Assembly: GCA_020055645.1 (NCBI GenBank)
Contig: CM034548.1
Coordinates: forward strand, 17,360,001 to 17,424,000
Direction: 5' to 3'
Source of the DNA: Tomocerus qinae
Lineage: Eukaryota; Arthropoda; Collembola; Entomobryomorpha; Tomoceridae
DNA length: 64,000 bases
In this document: one piece after another, positions 14,001 through 28,000 of the stretch
How the letters are laid out: every line of letters starts with the position of its first letter
How positions within the stretch are numbered: position 1 is the first letter of the stretch
Made by a program: the position numbers and the translations under genes
The notes under the pieces: model-generated
Told to the model about the DNA's origin: nothing
Database searches by the model: none
The model's input: only the letters and a program-made list of their open reading frames with translations

Positions 14001-17000
14001 AAATCGAAGATTATGTGTTAAATGCTCCAAAATATTGTCTTTGCAGACTAGAGTAGTCTTAATTGAATATCACGTATTGAATGACATAAATTTTCAACGA
14101 AATTGACCCAAAAGAATTCTACAGAGCTCTATATTAGCTGTTAATTTTATCAAAAATGATCTTTGTGTTAACCCATAAAGGAATTTTATTGGAGGAAGGT
14201 GCAATAAAACCCACACAAGCCATACTAAATGGTTTTGATTTAACCTTTGATTTTTATAAATGATACTTGGCTCTCTAAATTGTATTGGTTTAGGTGGAAA
14301 TATCGGTGATAAACGAAACATACTTAAGTCCTAAAGCTTAAACCTTTTATAAATCATGAGAGAGGAAAGTAATACAAGGAACGTATAAAAACTGTACCTA
14401 TAGCCAGTGTCCGTAGTTGTTACGTTAAATTGTCTGACTTAAGTTTCCGGTAAGAATAACAAGTAATATCGTTACATGTTGCTTGAAATTGAATGGTGAC
14501 ATGTTGAACTACAGTACAGAAGTTGGTAGGTATGTGCTAGACCTGGCTAAGGATGTGTATAAAAGTTAAGCTATTTTTTTTATCTCTTTTATTATCAAAA
14601 TCACATAAGTGAAGCACTTGAGTCGACCAGTTTTGTAGCCACTCACGAATCTCTTTATTGTAAAGGAACAAATAAACTAAATTGAAATTGACAGTTCTCT
14701 TTGGAAATTTAAAATGTTTAAAAGTTTGCCTTCAAGTCCCTTGGCTATTCTATTCCATTACATTGCATTACAGATGATGTGATGTGAAAGTCAAAGCATG
14801 ACACTTAGGCACCCGGCTCTCAATAATGGCCATTTGAACAGGCATTTGAAATCAATATCTAAATATATGTGTGCCAACAACGGAAATATATACGTTTACG
14901 TCCACTCACATAAATACATAAGTATCCCATACACACAGTAAATAACTTTCCATAGAATTTTAAGAAGGCTATTTTACGGCACTACAGTTGTACTTCCTAC
15001 GTACTCAATATTCTACTACGCAGTGCACTTAAGTATCAATAGCGACTCTATACTCCGTTTTAATATATACTAACATATATAAGACAGACTAAATAAGACA
15101 GCCAGGGTGAAACCTGGTCAGGCGGAACATGAAATCTTACTTAACATCGAAGGGCCCCAAAGGACCCCCTCCCACCATTTCAAATGTCAATAAAGTCATT
15201 ATTGACACTGACTAACTCCGTTTGCAAAGAAATATTCTATTTGCTGGATACCAGCCACCATATTATTTTATTTCTATATTTCCCTCTTCATTCACTACCA
15301 ATCTATCAAACAATTTCTGCAGTGGCAAAGTGATTTGAGACTATTCAATTTTGATATTTTCATTTCAATCAGGTAAGACTATGTGTTTTTTGATGCCTGG
15401 ATTACTTACAGGGTCTTCCCTAATGTTGACTTGCCAAGTTTAATCTTATTCATAATTGACAGAGTTACCTCTACCTGTTTTCGGTGGCTTTTAATCAGTC
15501 AATCTCATTTTATAGAGCACATTAGAGGCACAGCACAATCCGTTGCCAGTTGATATTAAGTACCTATCACAAGATTCATAAATATGTAGCACTTTGATAT
15601 AATGGACATTAAATTGTTAAAAACGGATAATTTACAGAGACTGTAAGTCTGGCTATTACTTATTATATATAGTCCAAATTACAGGATACTAATTGACCGA
15701 CCATAGAAGCTTAAAATAAAGGAAAATGTGTAGATTTTTAAAATCTAACTTGAATTATTGTTAAAATGGTCGAACATAATTTTAACCATCACTACGAGTA
15801 TTAAATAGATGTGTAATACACAAATGTAAAAAGCCAAAGTATTTCTAAATACTTGTAGGTGTGCATTGCTGATTTAGATACTGAGATAATTATATTTTGC
15901 TCAAGCACAAGTAAGGTAACGTTTTTTCCGAGGATTTGGATTAGGACATAATATTATACATAGGTACACTTCCGTTTACTAGTTTAACATTTTCATCACA
16001 GTGTAATAGTGTAGGGATGCTTTACTGGTATAGGATATATCCTTAACGAATCTGTAATTTTGTTGTGTACACATATGTAGTAGTAATGTGACAGGACACG
16101 GTATATCATCCAGTAAAGCGATTGAGACTTGAATAGAATACTTATTACAAAGTCTTGGCCGGTTGGACTGTGAACCATTAAAGAATCACATCATCTAGGT
16201 AGCAAGAGTATATAGTAGTATATAATATATAGTTCTTATTATTATAGTAGTGGAGAAGAAAGCTGGAAGAATTCAATTCAGTCAGTTCAGTAACGATCAA
16301 CACAGTGGCACATTATTTTCTTTATAGTTTTTGTATTGTTGGAAATGCACTTTAAGGAAAAGGTCTTCAGAGTTTTATGGATTTTCGGTAGATTCATTCT
16401 GAATAGACACTGAAAGCCAAAAACACATATATGAACATTGGTTTTGAAAAGAAACATTTCCGATATCTTGGTGAAATAGAGAATGATATAACATTATTTC
16501 CAAACTTTCGCTAAATTGTACTTACATAATATCAGCAACTTCAAAAGCAAAACCTCGAACAAAAAACTGAACATCACTTCTCCGATTCCCAAGCTGTCGG
16601 CTTACCATTTAGGTACAAACGACAAACACTAAAAGTTATAACTGACTGAAGCGAATGATTTGTCACTATTTCTTCGAAGTGACTAACCGGAGACATCATC
16701 TATTAAGACAAAAGAAAATCGATTATTTTAGAATAAGAAACTATTTCCCTCGATAAGATTGCAATGACCACCAAAAATGTTCTTTATATTTAGTCTGAAG
16801 GTCAAATCGATGCTTTGGTAGCAAAGTGTATAAAATGTACCTAATAACAGGTGGAAAGGAAGGAAAATAATGGCAGTACCTACAATCTCATTTTGCTAAG
16901 AGGGTGGCACGTCTAATTTAAGTTGTAACGCGGAGCTTTTATGTTTGAATGCTGAGATACATTGGGATGGAGGTTGTTGTGTTAGAAAAATGAGTGAAAG

Positions 17001-20000
17001 TTGAATGCAATGAAGTGGCTCCTGAGGAGAAAGAAGTCAAAGGAAAAACATTTACCCGAGTGGAGGAAGAAAAGGAGCCCGAGGCATGTGACTCGAATGA
17101 GAAAAGGGAAAGAACGGAAGCCGGAAACCTAAATGAGTTCTCTAATACATTTCCCTTTGTCTTGTTGTCATCATATAGAGAAAGTAGATGGGGTTAGGGA
17201 TTCCAACTAAATAAAACCATGACGTATATATTGTTCAAGGCAGGGAAATAAAATCTTTCCTATATCTAAAAGAAATAAAGAAAATTATATGTATAGCCAA
17301 ACTATTTCGACTTTTGTGATCCCCATGGCCATTTTACTGTCTTCGAATATGCCACAATGTTCCATCCACAAATGGAAAATGCACCTTTGGCCATCGCAGC
17401 TTAAATTGTATAGCATACTGAGTACGGTATTACAGCTTTAAAGTTTTATGCCATTTAAATTCTACTTTATTTTTTAGATTTATAAGCCGATTTTACACAA
17501 ATATAAGTATATTTATAGGTATATATTGAAAAGAATTAATTTGGCGTAGTGCCTGATACTGATGTCAAGGACAAAGTTTGAAACTTGTAAAATTGAGCGT
17601 CCATTACTTTTACTAATTAGAAAATTATCAAAAGTATACATCTCTAAAGTTGTATCACAATATGATATGGGTACCTGTATAGCTACTGAAATGTTGGTAT
17701 TTTGGCATGTACAAGATGGATGTGATGTGCTGAGTGCAACTAAATAAATTACAAAAGGAAGAAAATGTATAGAATGCAGTATTTTGTATAGATGCATAGA
17801 AGCTTTGTAATATGAGTATGTTGTTGTCAGTCAAATCCATGGAGTTAAAATGCAGAGTTTCAAAAAATACCGAAAGTTGTTTTTTAAAAGTCATAGATAA
17901 CTGAAGGAGCTTAGAAAAAGGTTTATTAGCGTAGTATAACTTATATAGAAATCTGTTGAAGTGCATAAATATTCCAGGAATTGGGAAAATAGTATTTGAC
18001 GGGTGTTTTGGTACCCTGATCATATTCTGATTTATATTCTATATGGAAAACAAGACGTGGATTTGGAGTTGTTATGGTTCGCCAGAGAGGAGAGTATGAT
18101 GTGTGCAAGTTTTACCAAGTACAGATACAGATACTCTTGAGATGTGCTTCTCTCCTTAAATATATTATGTATGTATAACGATTCCGATTGATATTTTGAG
18201 TCAATCTATCAGTACATGCATGGAGTGGAAATGCGAGAACGTCTTATCGTCTACCCAGCAAAATTGCATTGCTTTCGCTTTGCTTTTTAAAGGAAATCCT
18301 AAATTAGGAAGTTTGAAGGGCAGGCGATATAAACTCCTTAAAGTCTACTACTAGAAACTGTTTCATCATTTTTCAGCATATATCTCTCTCTCTACCTATT
18401 TTAAAGATAGCGGAGAAAGAGTTGCGGGATTAGTTGCTTTGGTTAAATTACTGTGACTTTCCCATTAAAAATGTCTAGATACCAATGTATAATGTAAATT
18501 ATGCCATCATTCTTGCGTTGCTAAATTATTATGCTTTTCGATAACGTGTCATGGCTTTGTCACATATGATGTGGCTAAGGAAGTGTGGTAACATTTGATA
18601 TTAGCATTACGTGGGAGTAGGGAAGATAAGCAGTTGGTACAGAAATGGTATTAGTGTTCAAGGCGATATTCAAGAAGGATAAGGGGATAAGTAGATAAGT
18701 AATCTTATAGTAATTAAGTAAACAACCCCGAACATTGCTCAATACGAACTTTGCCTAGGTTTAAATCTATACATGTTACTACCATTTCATATTATACAAA
18801 TTGTTTCATTTTTATTTGAAAAAATTCAAAGAAATTTGGATAAAATTTGAAGAAATTTAAAAACATTCGAAGAAACTTAAGACCGTAAAAAACCAGTGGA
18901 AAGGTGCTATGATCATCTGCCTATTTTAGAGTATATTACTTTGGTTAAGATAAGAGAAGTGGACAAAAGGACTAAAGCAGGGAGAAGAGAATAAATGCAT
19001 AGCAGAAAAAGACATCTTGCAGGGACTGCTGAATCCCAATTTGAGATGAAGTAGGTTCAGTTTAGTTTCTTATATGGTGAAAATTAGCATTTTTCTTTTT
19101 TAGCCCTTGGAAGCTCATTTCAGCTTTGTTCCGATGAAATACATCATAAAAATTTACAACAGCAGCAAGTACTTGCATTTCATTGGTGAAAAAAATTTTG
19201 TATTTTAGACTATGGAATTAAATAGGATTACTCTTTTTTCTTGAATGAGGTGAGGGTTTTATACTGTGAGCTGAAATACAAGAGATGATCATTATGTAAA
19301 GCTGGTAACGTTGAGGTAGCGATGATCATGTATGTCATAAAAATACGGGATTACCAGAAGAAACGCCTAGAATTATTATTGAGAAGATATTTACTCGGAG
19401 TATAGGATAACAACCAGATAATAAAATAACAGCCTCGTCTCCTGGATTTAGATCGGCTTACTTTATACGCTACGCATACACATCATTTGCAAAACAACGT
19501 GACAAAATTTCAACTCTAAATATCACGATATGTCTAAGATATGTTTATCCTAAGTCAATACTTTCGTGCATCTGTTGATGTTCAACTTTTTATCCTTGCA
19601 CAGCATAATTTAAATAATATATCATATTTCATCGCCTACATTTTCTCTGTACGCACAATTACAACCACCAATACAAAACTCTTTATAAAAGTAGGAAATC
19701 ATTTTCACATCTAAAATCATCGGTGTATGCCGTTCGTGATCAACGACAATGTTATTGTCGTCCTACGTAATCGCACATTAATACTAAGAAACTACTACAA
19801 ATGGATGTCTGAAAAAATAATGAATGCTTACAAAGACTACATATTTAAATTACGAAAGCAAATAGTAACTATAAATTGACTTTGCATAACAGTCTACAGT
19901 GACATTCACAGGAAGTAGTTTTCATTAATTATTCACTCATCGATTTTAATCAGCACAAACTTTCCTTTAAACTTTTGCCTGATAAATTATATCGAACACA

Positions 20001-22000
20001 AGGGCGTATTTAAGAATAAACTTCGGGGGCGAGTTATACAAATATAATTCCAAATTGTCAAGCAAATTAAGAAAAGTACAGTACATGAATAGAATTGTAC
20101 ATCATTTAGTTTGATTAAGAGACAAGATTTCTGTCGAAAAAACGAAACGTGCTATGCGCTTCTTGAATTTGCTCTTGGGTTTCCAATGATAGGAATAACA
20201 ACTTGATCTTTGAGTGAAAATGAACCACTTCGTCAGAAATTAGTTTTGTGTAGAGAATTTTGCAAGAAAAATCTTGAATTTGTATTGGCTAAATAGTCAA
20301 AAACAAATAGGAGCATTTTTTACGAAATTCAAATTCTCATTTTTCTTAGCTTTCAAAAATTAGGTTTCAATATTATATGGCTTTCTCCACACGCCCATGA
20401 AATAAACTATAAGTATTTCAAATCAAACAAATATTAAGTTTTAGTAATCACAATTTTGCAAGTAATAAAATTTTCTCTACATAATGGACAAAGGATTTTC
20501 TGAACTCTGGTCTTTTCACAAATATTATATTAGCCGTACGTATATTAGCTCTGTACCTTTGTCAGAATTTGATTGCTTTCCTTAGAAAGGTACTCTAAAT
20601 TTCATGCTGTTTTCCTTTATAGTTCTTTTCATCATATGATTAAACAGATCCTGACTACAAGGCTGTATGTTGACGTGTGCCTGTTTGCTTCATCATTTAA
20701 TTACACACGAGTCTGTCAGTGACTTTTGTTATCATAACATTAGATAAACTTGGCTCGGTAGTAGCGAGAGCAAATAAAATGGCATATTATGTAGTATAGT
20801 TTATTATGCGATGGCGTACATAAAAGTTGAGTAAACTGCAATTACTTGCAATAATGTAATTGAATCTTTTGATTGCAACTTTTGCCAAAATACACAAAGT
20901 GATCAATAAGTAATAAAGCCAAGTTCCTTCGTTTCCATTTTATTTCATCACTTAACTAACCAACTTATTTTCCGTTCTTTTCCGATCACGACTCGTTTTA
21001 TTCTTAATTTATATCTCCAGTTCTTCAATCGAATCCGTGTTTTTACAGCGCAATTCAGTTCGTTTCCTGTTCTCCAGCACAAAAGCTCGCCTTTTGAAAT
21101 AACTGTCTAATCGTAACTTAGTAATTTGTAACAAACGTATACAGTGAGTCTGAGAGGTCTGAGTGACACGTGCGATTGCGATATATTTATACTACTTAGA
21201 GTATACCCTTATGGGACACTATGCACTGCATTACAATCTGTCTGCTTCCTAACAAAGTTAGCGGAAGTATTTTTACATTAGGCCATGGTTAATGCTGGAC
21301 TCGTAACTTCAGTTAACTTAACTAACGTAAAAGAACATTCCTTTCATCGCATAATATATAGTCATACAAAATCTATAAGTATACTATAACCGTAGAGTGG
21401 TGAAAGATATAATATACAATAAATAAAGAATTTCCGATAATGTTATACACGGGTACTTGTAAAATCTAAACTCAATAGTACGTAATTCCAGGGAGAAGAA
21501 GTGCTACCTCGCCGTATCTTCTGGCTAGGCTTACTTTACTCATTGTCAGTATTCTTGCAGTCGATCTCTTTTTTGTCTGGCAGAAATGGTAGAAAACACT
21601 ATTTACACCACTTTCAATTGGCAGTTATCAATAATGTTCCTGATTTGTCTTTGAAAATTGCATCTATTCTAAACAAATTTTACCTCGCATTTTATTTATA
21701 AAAACGTAACCCAATAAGATTTTGCGATTGAATGGGATAGTGCTAAAAATACACTTTTATTCAAATTATTTGGAATTCATTCGAATTATTTGGTTGGAAA
21801 TTATTCAAACTTTTAAGGTTACCGACTCGCAATTAATATTCGCATGTGTTATTATCGTACGTTAACTGTCATTCATACTCTACCTACCTTAACACATGCA
21901 CACACCGTACTTCGATATCAATATTTTATTACATTCCCTTAGCAGAAATTAATATATATTCTTGACGTTATAATTTTTTGTTTTAACGAAACCAATCCGG
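11090..22000. other. AT-rich DNA without a supported gene
   Basis: No supported exon. A short tandem duplication of 16 bases (GTCTACGGTAGTATAT, then the same with one change) lies at 11513-11544. A purine-rich block near 16980-17140 creates a charged 67-codon open frame (16994-17197) that I take to be compositional. Two overlapping frames at 17513-18023 (-) are likewise unremarkable. Confidence 0.55.
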
Positions 22001-25000
22001 ATTATGTAGTCCTTACAGTAGCAAAATTTGGTTGTAGGGTCAATTGTCTCATAAAGTGGAAATGTATAAACAATAAAATATCAGCCATTTTGACCAGTGG
22101 GCTAGTAGTAAAAGCGGGAGAAAGGGAAACTGGTTAGTTTGTGAGTATAATATAAGGTTTATATGATAGTAGTTATCGTTAGTTGGGTTTGGTCTGGCTC
22201 CTAGTTGTTCAAATGAGATTGCAATAAAGAATTCCATGCTCGTCTTGCGTCCTCGCATATTTTTACCACGTACGATTACTCTTACTCTCTCTATCTCAGT
22301 CCGAGTCAGACTGACATATTGTTAGCTGTGTTTCTTGCCAAAGGTAGAGGGATAAGTCCGTAAAAGTTGAACTGCTTTTGGGCAAAGTCTTATTTCGCAC
22401 AGAGTTGTCTTAGGTCTTCCGTTCCGTACACTTAATCCAGCTTCCTAGGAGTTAGATCATTCAGTGTAATGTAACCGTATGTAATAATATGCTCTGCTGC
22501 TGTATGAATTTTTTGTTCTTTCCGGTTTTGTGGTTGACTTACCTCCTGCCCATTAAACCCAAGCCGGGTTTCTCCCAATCTAATATTTCAAGAGACTGCA
22601 TAAAAGAAATTCAGTTGTCAGACGCATGCACTGATCTACAATGACTGAATCCAATTTAATGAGTTCTATTATCTTAAGGAAATGTCGTGAAATTACATGC
22701 AGACAAGAAGATGTAATGAAATTATATGCAGTCTCCATTGCTTCTCTAACTATACGTTGTCATTCAGAAAGCATGTGTGCACGTCAGATGCGGCAGCTTC
22801 CTTAACTACCACAAAACGAGGAAATTATACGGTAACTATGCATCCCTCCCTCCCTACTCCAGCCTACATAAATAAAAGACGTTTTTTCCCTTTCAATTTA
22901 CTGACAGAGAAATCTTTTGTACGTTTCTCATTGCCTTAGACTTATATTACATTCAATCTATAAACTTGAAATTATACTCTCAGAATTGCATGCATAGCCC
23001 AGATGAATACAAAGATAGTCGACCAAAAACAGAGCTCATCCTCATTTGTTTGTTCGTCATTTGTATTTCTTTTGATTTTGGCCCTCTTCGACTTCTTTTC
23101 CTTGTCATTCTTGGAGAATCAGACCGAAATTACGCCCCCGGCATTTTCTCCCACTCTGTAATTTAACTTAGCTCAAGAAATTGCTCTCTAGGTACCTAGT
23201 CTACTTACTATTTTATTCTCCCACTTTTCCTCGCACTCCTCCCTTCCCTACTAAATTGCATCACTTTCTCAACCACAAAATTCAGGATGTCTTTCGACGA
23301 CACATTATCTGGTAATCTGCCTCTGCTCTTTGTTGTGCTATGATGTTCTTTTTTCGAAATGACACTTAAACCATGTAAAAGCCTAAAATCGAGTCGCAGT
23401 CCGTGCTAAAGTTTACATCTCACAAAAGCTACTCAAAGAAAATTAGTCACCCAAGTCGGCTCTGCGGATTTAACTATCCACTTATACATTATATATGTGT
23501 GACACCTTGGCTTTCGTTTTCTCCCACTTTATTGTCTTCTCTTCGTGCCTACCTTGTAAAAGTAACGTGAAATCTCGTTAGTATTGATCAGTTGTCTTCT
23601 AGTATCTACGTGTTATACAACAAAAATAAGTAGCTACCTCCCCAAGTAGGTCCCACCATTAATATTGCATATTGCACGCACATCTGGAACTATATATATA
23701 ACAAACAGACTCTACACTCCAAGATGCTTTTTCTCAACTTACCCACCAAGACAAACACTGTATTGAATGCTGTTCATCTAGTATACTGTACCGCTTTGCA
23801 ACTCATAAAATACTTATATGCATTCAAGTACAATATTTTAAATATTTATACTAGTACGTACCTAAAATATCCGTACATATTTGGAATATTCAAACTTAAA
23901 GAATTCGAATAAAGTTTGAATCCTTTGTTCACTCTTTGTTCGCTATAAACTGCTTAGGTATGTGTGCTAAGCCACAATATTAATTGTATTCATAGTATAC
24001 AAGATTTTCTATCCATAATAAATTTATATTCAAAATAGCAATTAATCTCATATTAGAATAATCATAAAATCTTTTTATTCTGACTCTGTCTGTCTGATTT
24101 ATTTAAATATTTGAAAGGAATATCATGCATATTTCACCTTTTAATTCCAACTTTTATAGAATTTGTTTAGTATGCATGACTAAGTTTACACTAGAGATAA
24201 AAGCAGTGAATTTAGACGGCCTATTTGCATAGCTGGCCAATTTAACCCGGTTACAATGAAGTAGTGGTCGAAATGGCCAATAAAATCCACTCCTTTTATA
24301 GCCGTTGAAGACAATAGTGTGAATAAAATATAGCATAAACTTAAATAAAAACTAGCGATCAAGATAAATTCTCAAGTTTCTTGTGACCTATATAATTGAA
24401 CACTGACATTTTCTAGAAATACAGATATAAATTAACAAGTGCTTTCCTTTCCGTGTTTTTCCTTTCCATTAAGTCTACGATAATAACTTCCTGTACTTTT
24501 GTTTGTATTAAAATACACGGAGGAACTTTGTTAGAAATCTGCTACGAGTTATAAGAAAAAATTTGTTTAATTCACCGTAGTCTACTTCTGAGAGGGTTTA
24601 ACATGTTCCGTTTTTACAACTTTCTTGGTCGTTTTCTCCCACAGAACAACTATTACTAAATAAGAATAAAGTTTTTGCTGTTGGAATGCCAAAGACTACT
24701 CGGGCTGTTTGTTGGTTTGCACTCGAGGTAAATACCTACCTTTATTTCCCTTCCTTCTGTAATGTATAAAATAAAGTTTTTTTCACAATTTCATAGACCC
24801 TTTATTTGTGTGCGACATGTGTTCTTCAGGAGGGACAGAGATCATAAGACATCGGCAGAATATTACATCAGTGAAAAAAGTTTACAAGGTTTGTGTACAG
24901 CGATATTTGGAGCTGTGCATGTAGGTACTCCATAAAAAATGCACAAGCTTTCCTTTATTGTCACTAAACTTAGTTATCTAACCCGCCTACATACAATGCT

Positions 25001-28000
25001 TTTTCCCTAATTCTATGCGGCGACCATATGTATTGTTATCTAAGTCCTAACAATGAGATTAGCAATGAGGACTTGAGTAGCTAAATGGTGCATATAGCGT
25101 AGATATGAAATACGGCAAACTTTTCTCTGTCCTGTTTCCTACTTGTCAAGTTGTGAGTTTTCCGAATTAAGTTTGACCTGAGGAACATTTATCATTTTAA
25201 GATGAGATTATCCTATACGTATACTTTATAAGTAATGTAATGTTAACTTTACAAGTGTTGTGTATGGCTTGACTGCTAAAGAAAAACTTGCGTCATGATG
25301 TATTTACACACACTTCAGTGATCACAATTCCTTGAAAACTCGCTGCCCTAGGTCATTCTGTCGTGAGGCAATGCAGTGCAGTACAAGAAGACGTTGTAAA
25401 CGACGGAAGATTAAGCGCCCAGCGTATCTTGGAGGAGGTGACGCCAATCAATCTCTGACAAAAAGAGGCAGCGACACACGACACAATGGCAAACTCTATA
25501 ATTTCACTACTTTGTATTACTTTGCTGTTTAACTTTATACAATGAATACAAATACACTCACCATTTAATTTACTCGCACTGTTTCATTCTCTCCTTTTTA
25601 TTTCAATACCACCAAACACTTTAGACATTAACTATGGCTTTTATTTAACAAAGAAATTCCAGTAGAATGAATTGACTACTTTTGAAGTAGGCACATTATA
25701 ATATTTATACCAACTACATAATAAATCCCTGATATCTGATATACATTATACTGTTGAATGTGTTAAAGTAGGTCAATATGCCAACACTGTTAAGCAATAC
25801 ATCAAATAAGCTTATATGCGTCAACAGCATATCCGCTATTCCTTTTTGTCAACTGGGATTTCAGCTTTTTAGAGGAGGAATTAGTTAAACTTGTAACACG
25901 TTTAAAAAAGGTCTGAATGCAAGTGTTCATTTTTGTTGACAATAAGCCATAGAAAATTAAATTTTAAAGAGAAGGGTACTAATGATCAAAGCAATAATTT
26001 TTTGCAATATCATGTTGGGAATCCACATTTTAAGGCTAACTGAAAGTTGTCGTTTTTTACGAAAATAGAAAATTAATGTATATCAGCCAGAACATTTTCT
26101 GCTTGAGTAAAGCATTGTTGAATAGCAGCTTTTAGCCCACTTTTTAGCTTTTCTTAAGTGCTGTAATGATGCACAGAAGATAAACAGGCAAGAATGCACT
26201 TTAACCGTAGGTATACATTATTGTTACAATTGCTTATACACAGTGGGGGGAAATCTCAATACTGGATCTGTCTGACTCGCAACAGATTTATAGCGTTCCG
26301 GGCATAAGTGCAAATTTGAAAAACCAAGTTGGAGCAAAAGCTAAAAGTATCAATTGTCATGCAGAAAGAAACAATGGATGCATGAAATTTTTGGTTTATT
26401 AGTTCTACTTTAATGTTTACATTCAAGAATTAGTTTCTCTTCAAAGCTCTGGCTAACAACGCAATTTATTGCATGATAAATACAGTTTTTTGCCCCATCA
26501 AAAAGAAAATATAATGTTACTACACAGACAATGCGTTCCAAAAACCTTTTGAAATAATTTTATCTAACTTATTTATTTGATTGGATGTTTCATTATCTGA
26601 CAAGCTAATAAAAAAATCTAAATACTTGCTGTTTACGACAATATGTCGCCAAAATATTTACGCAATAACAAGATATTTGACTTATTTTGAAAGTTCAATG
26701 CAGTAAAGTCATATATGCTTGTTATCTGATATCTGTAATCTATACCAGGGTGTCAAATTAAGATATTAAGGGGAATAGGGTGAAAGGCGCCGAATTACGT
26801 TTCTATAGTTCCTGTCCTCTTGCATGAAATTCAAGCATGGCCATACAAGATTAATGCTCGGCTGAAGGTGTAATTAACTCTGCAAGATGCATGTCATAAA
26901 AATGAATTTATAGCTGGACCCCTCTTGGGACGGATTTTCCCCTCTGTTTGTGGTCTCTATTGCAACGCATTTGTTTAGAGGTTAGAGAAAAGCACTTGGA
27001 CTTCTACTGCAGACGAATCGATTAAAACGTGGGAAATAGGATTAGCCAGGGACGGTAACATTATTTGCGGCGCCCTAGGCAAAGGTGATAAACAGTATTT
27101 GAGGAACCTCAAAATATTTATTGTAATTTCATTGGAGAAGTTTTTTCAAAAATAGATACATAAAATAAGCGATACTCTAAAGTTAACATTCCTGCCTATT
27201 AGGCATTTCTAAAGTGGAAAATAGTGCTATAACCGCGTCTATCCTTGTCGTGTTTGTTTATAGATCTATTTTTAGAAGATAGAAAGGAGAAACAACATAG
27301 GTTTCAATTAAGTGTTAATAGTGACCAGTTACCGGTTTGGTTAGCAGTCCACTCTATTTGCAATTAAACGTGTTTATTTTAAATGCATTTTATGTACGTG
27401 GTGCATTTAGGAAATGAATGAAATACTATTACTGTTACTGGACAGAAATGGCAGAGGTTTAATTACTTAGCGTGCACAAAATCAAGTAAATCGTGCAGTG
27501 CAAGACAATATTGTTATTAGGGTATGCAAGTCAAGTTGCACAAAAGCCAGGTCTCCGATCCGTGTGAATTCTTATTGGCCTTACATGTTTGTGTACTTAA
27601 TAGTATTTATGTGTAGGAATCTTATTCTAATTATTGTTCATAGTCGAGCGATTAGGTATGAAGGAGAGCAGGTGGCTGGAGCGAGATAAGGAGTTCATTA
27701 ACAACGACTGCTTCACAATAAGAATCCGTATTGCATTAAATCTCAGTTTGGGTAAGGTAGGGAGCATGAAAAGAGAAGGATAATGTTGAAATATGGTTTG
27801 ATTAAGCTAACTGAACTCAAATTGCTTTCACTCTCCGTTACTCACACCTATTATCCAACTACTCAGCTCCCTACTCACCTAAATGCAATTTAATGTTCAC
27901 TCACACTGCCATCATTAGGCACCTATCTATACCATTCAGTATCAGCCACTACTCTAGCAGAGGAATTATTTCCTATCTCTGCTCCTCACTTTATTTTGGT

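Noticed and set aside
16994-17197. Charged 67-codon frame rich in Glu and Lys
   Set aside because: It lies in a purine-rich block, which yields Glu/Lys/Arg codons without selection; no homology or splice context.
25332-25532. GC-richer patch with an Arg/Lys/Cys-rich 66-codon frame
   Set aside because: Checked as a possible upstream receptor exon; no TM segment or receptor motif on either strand.
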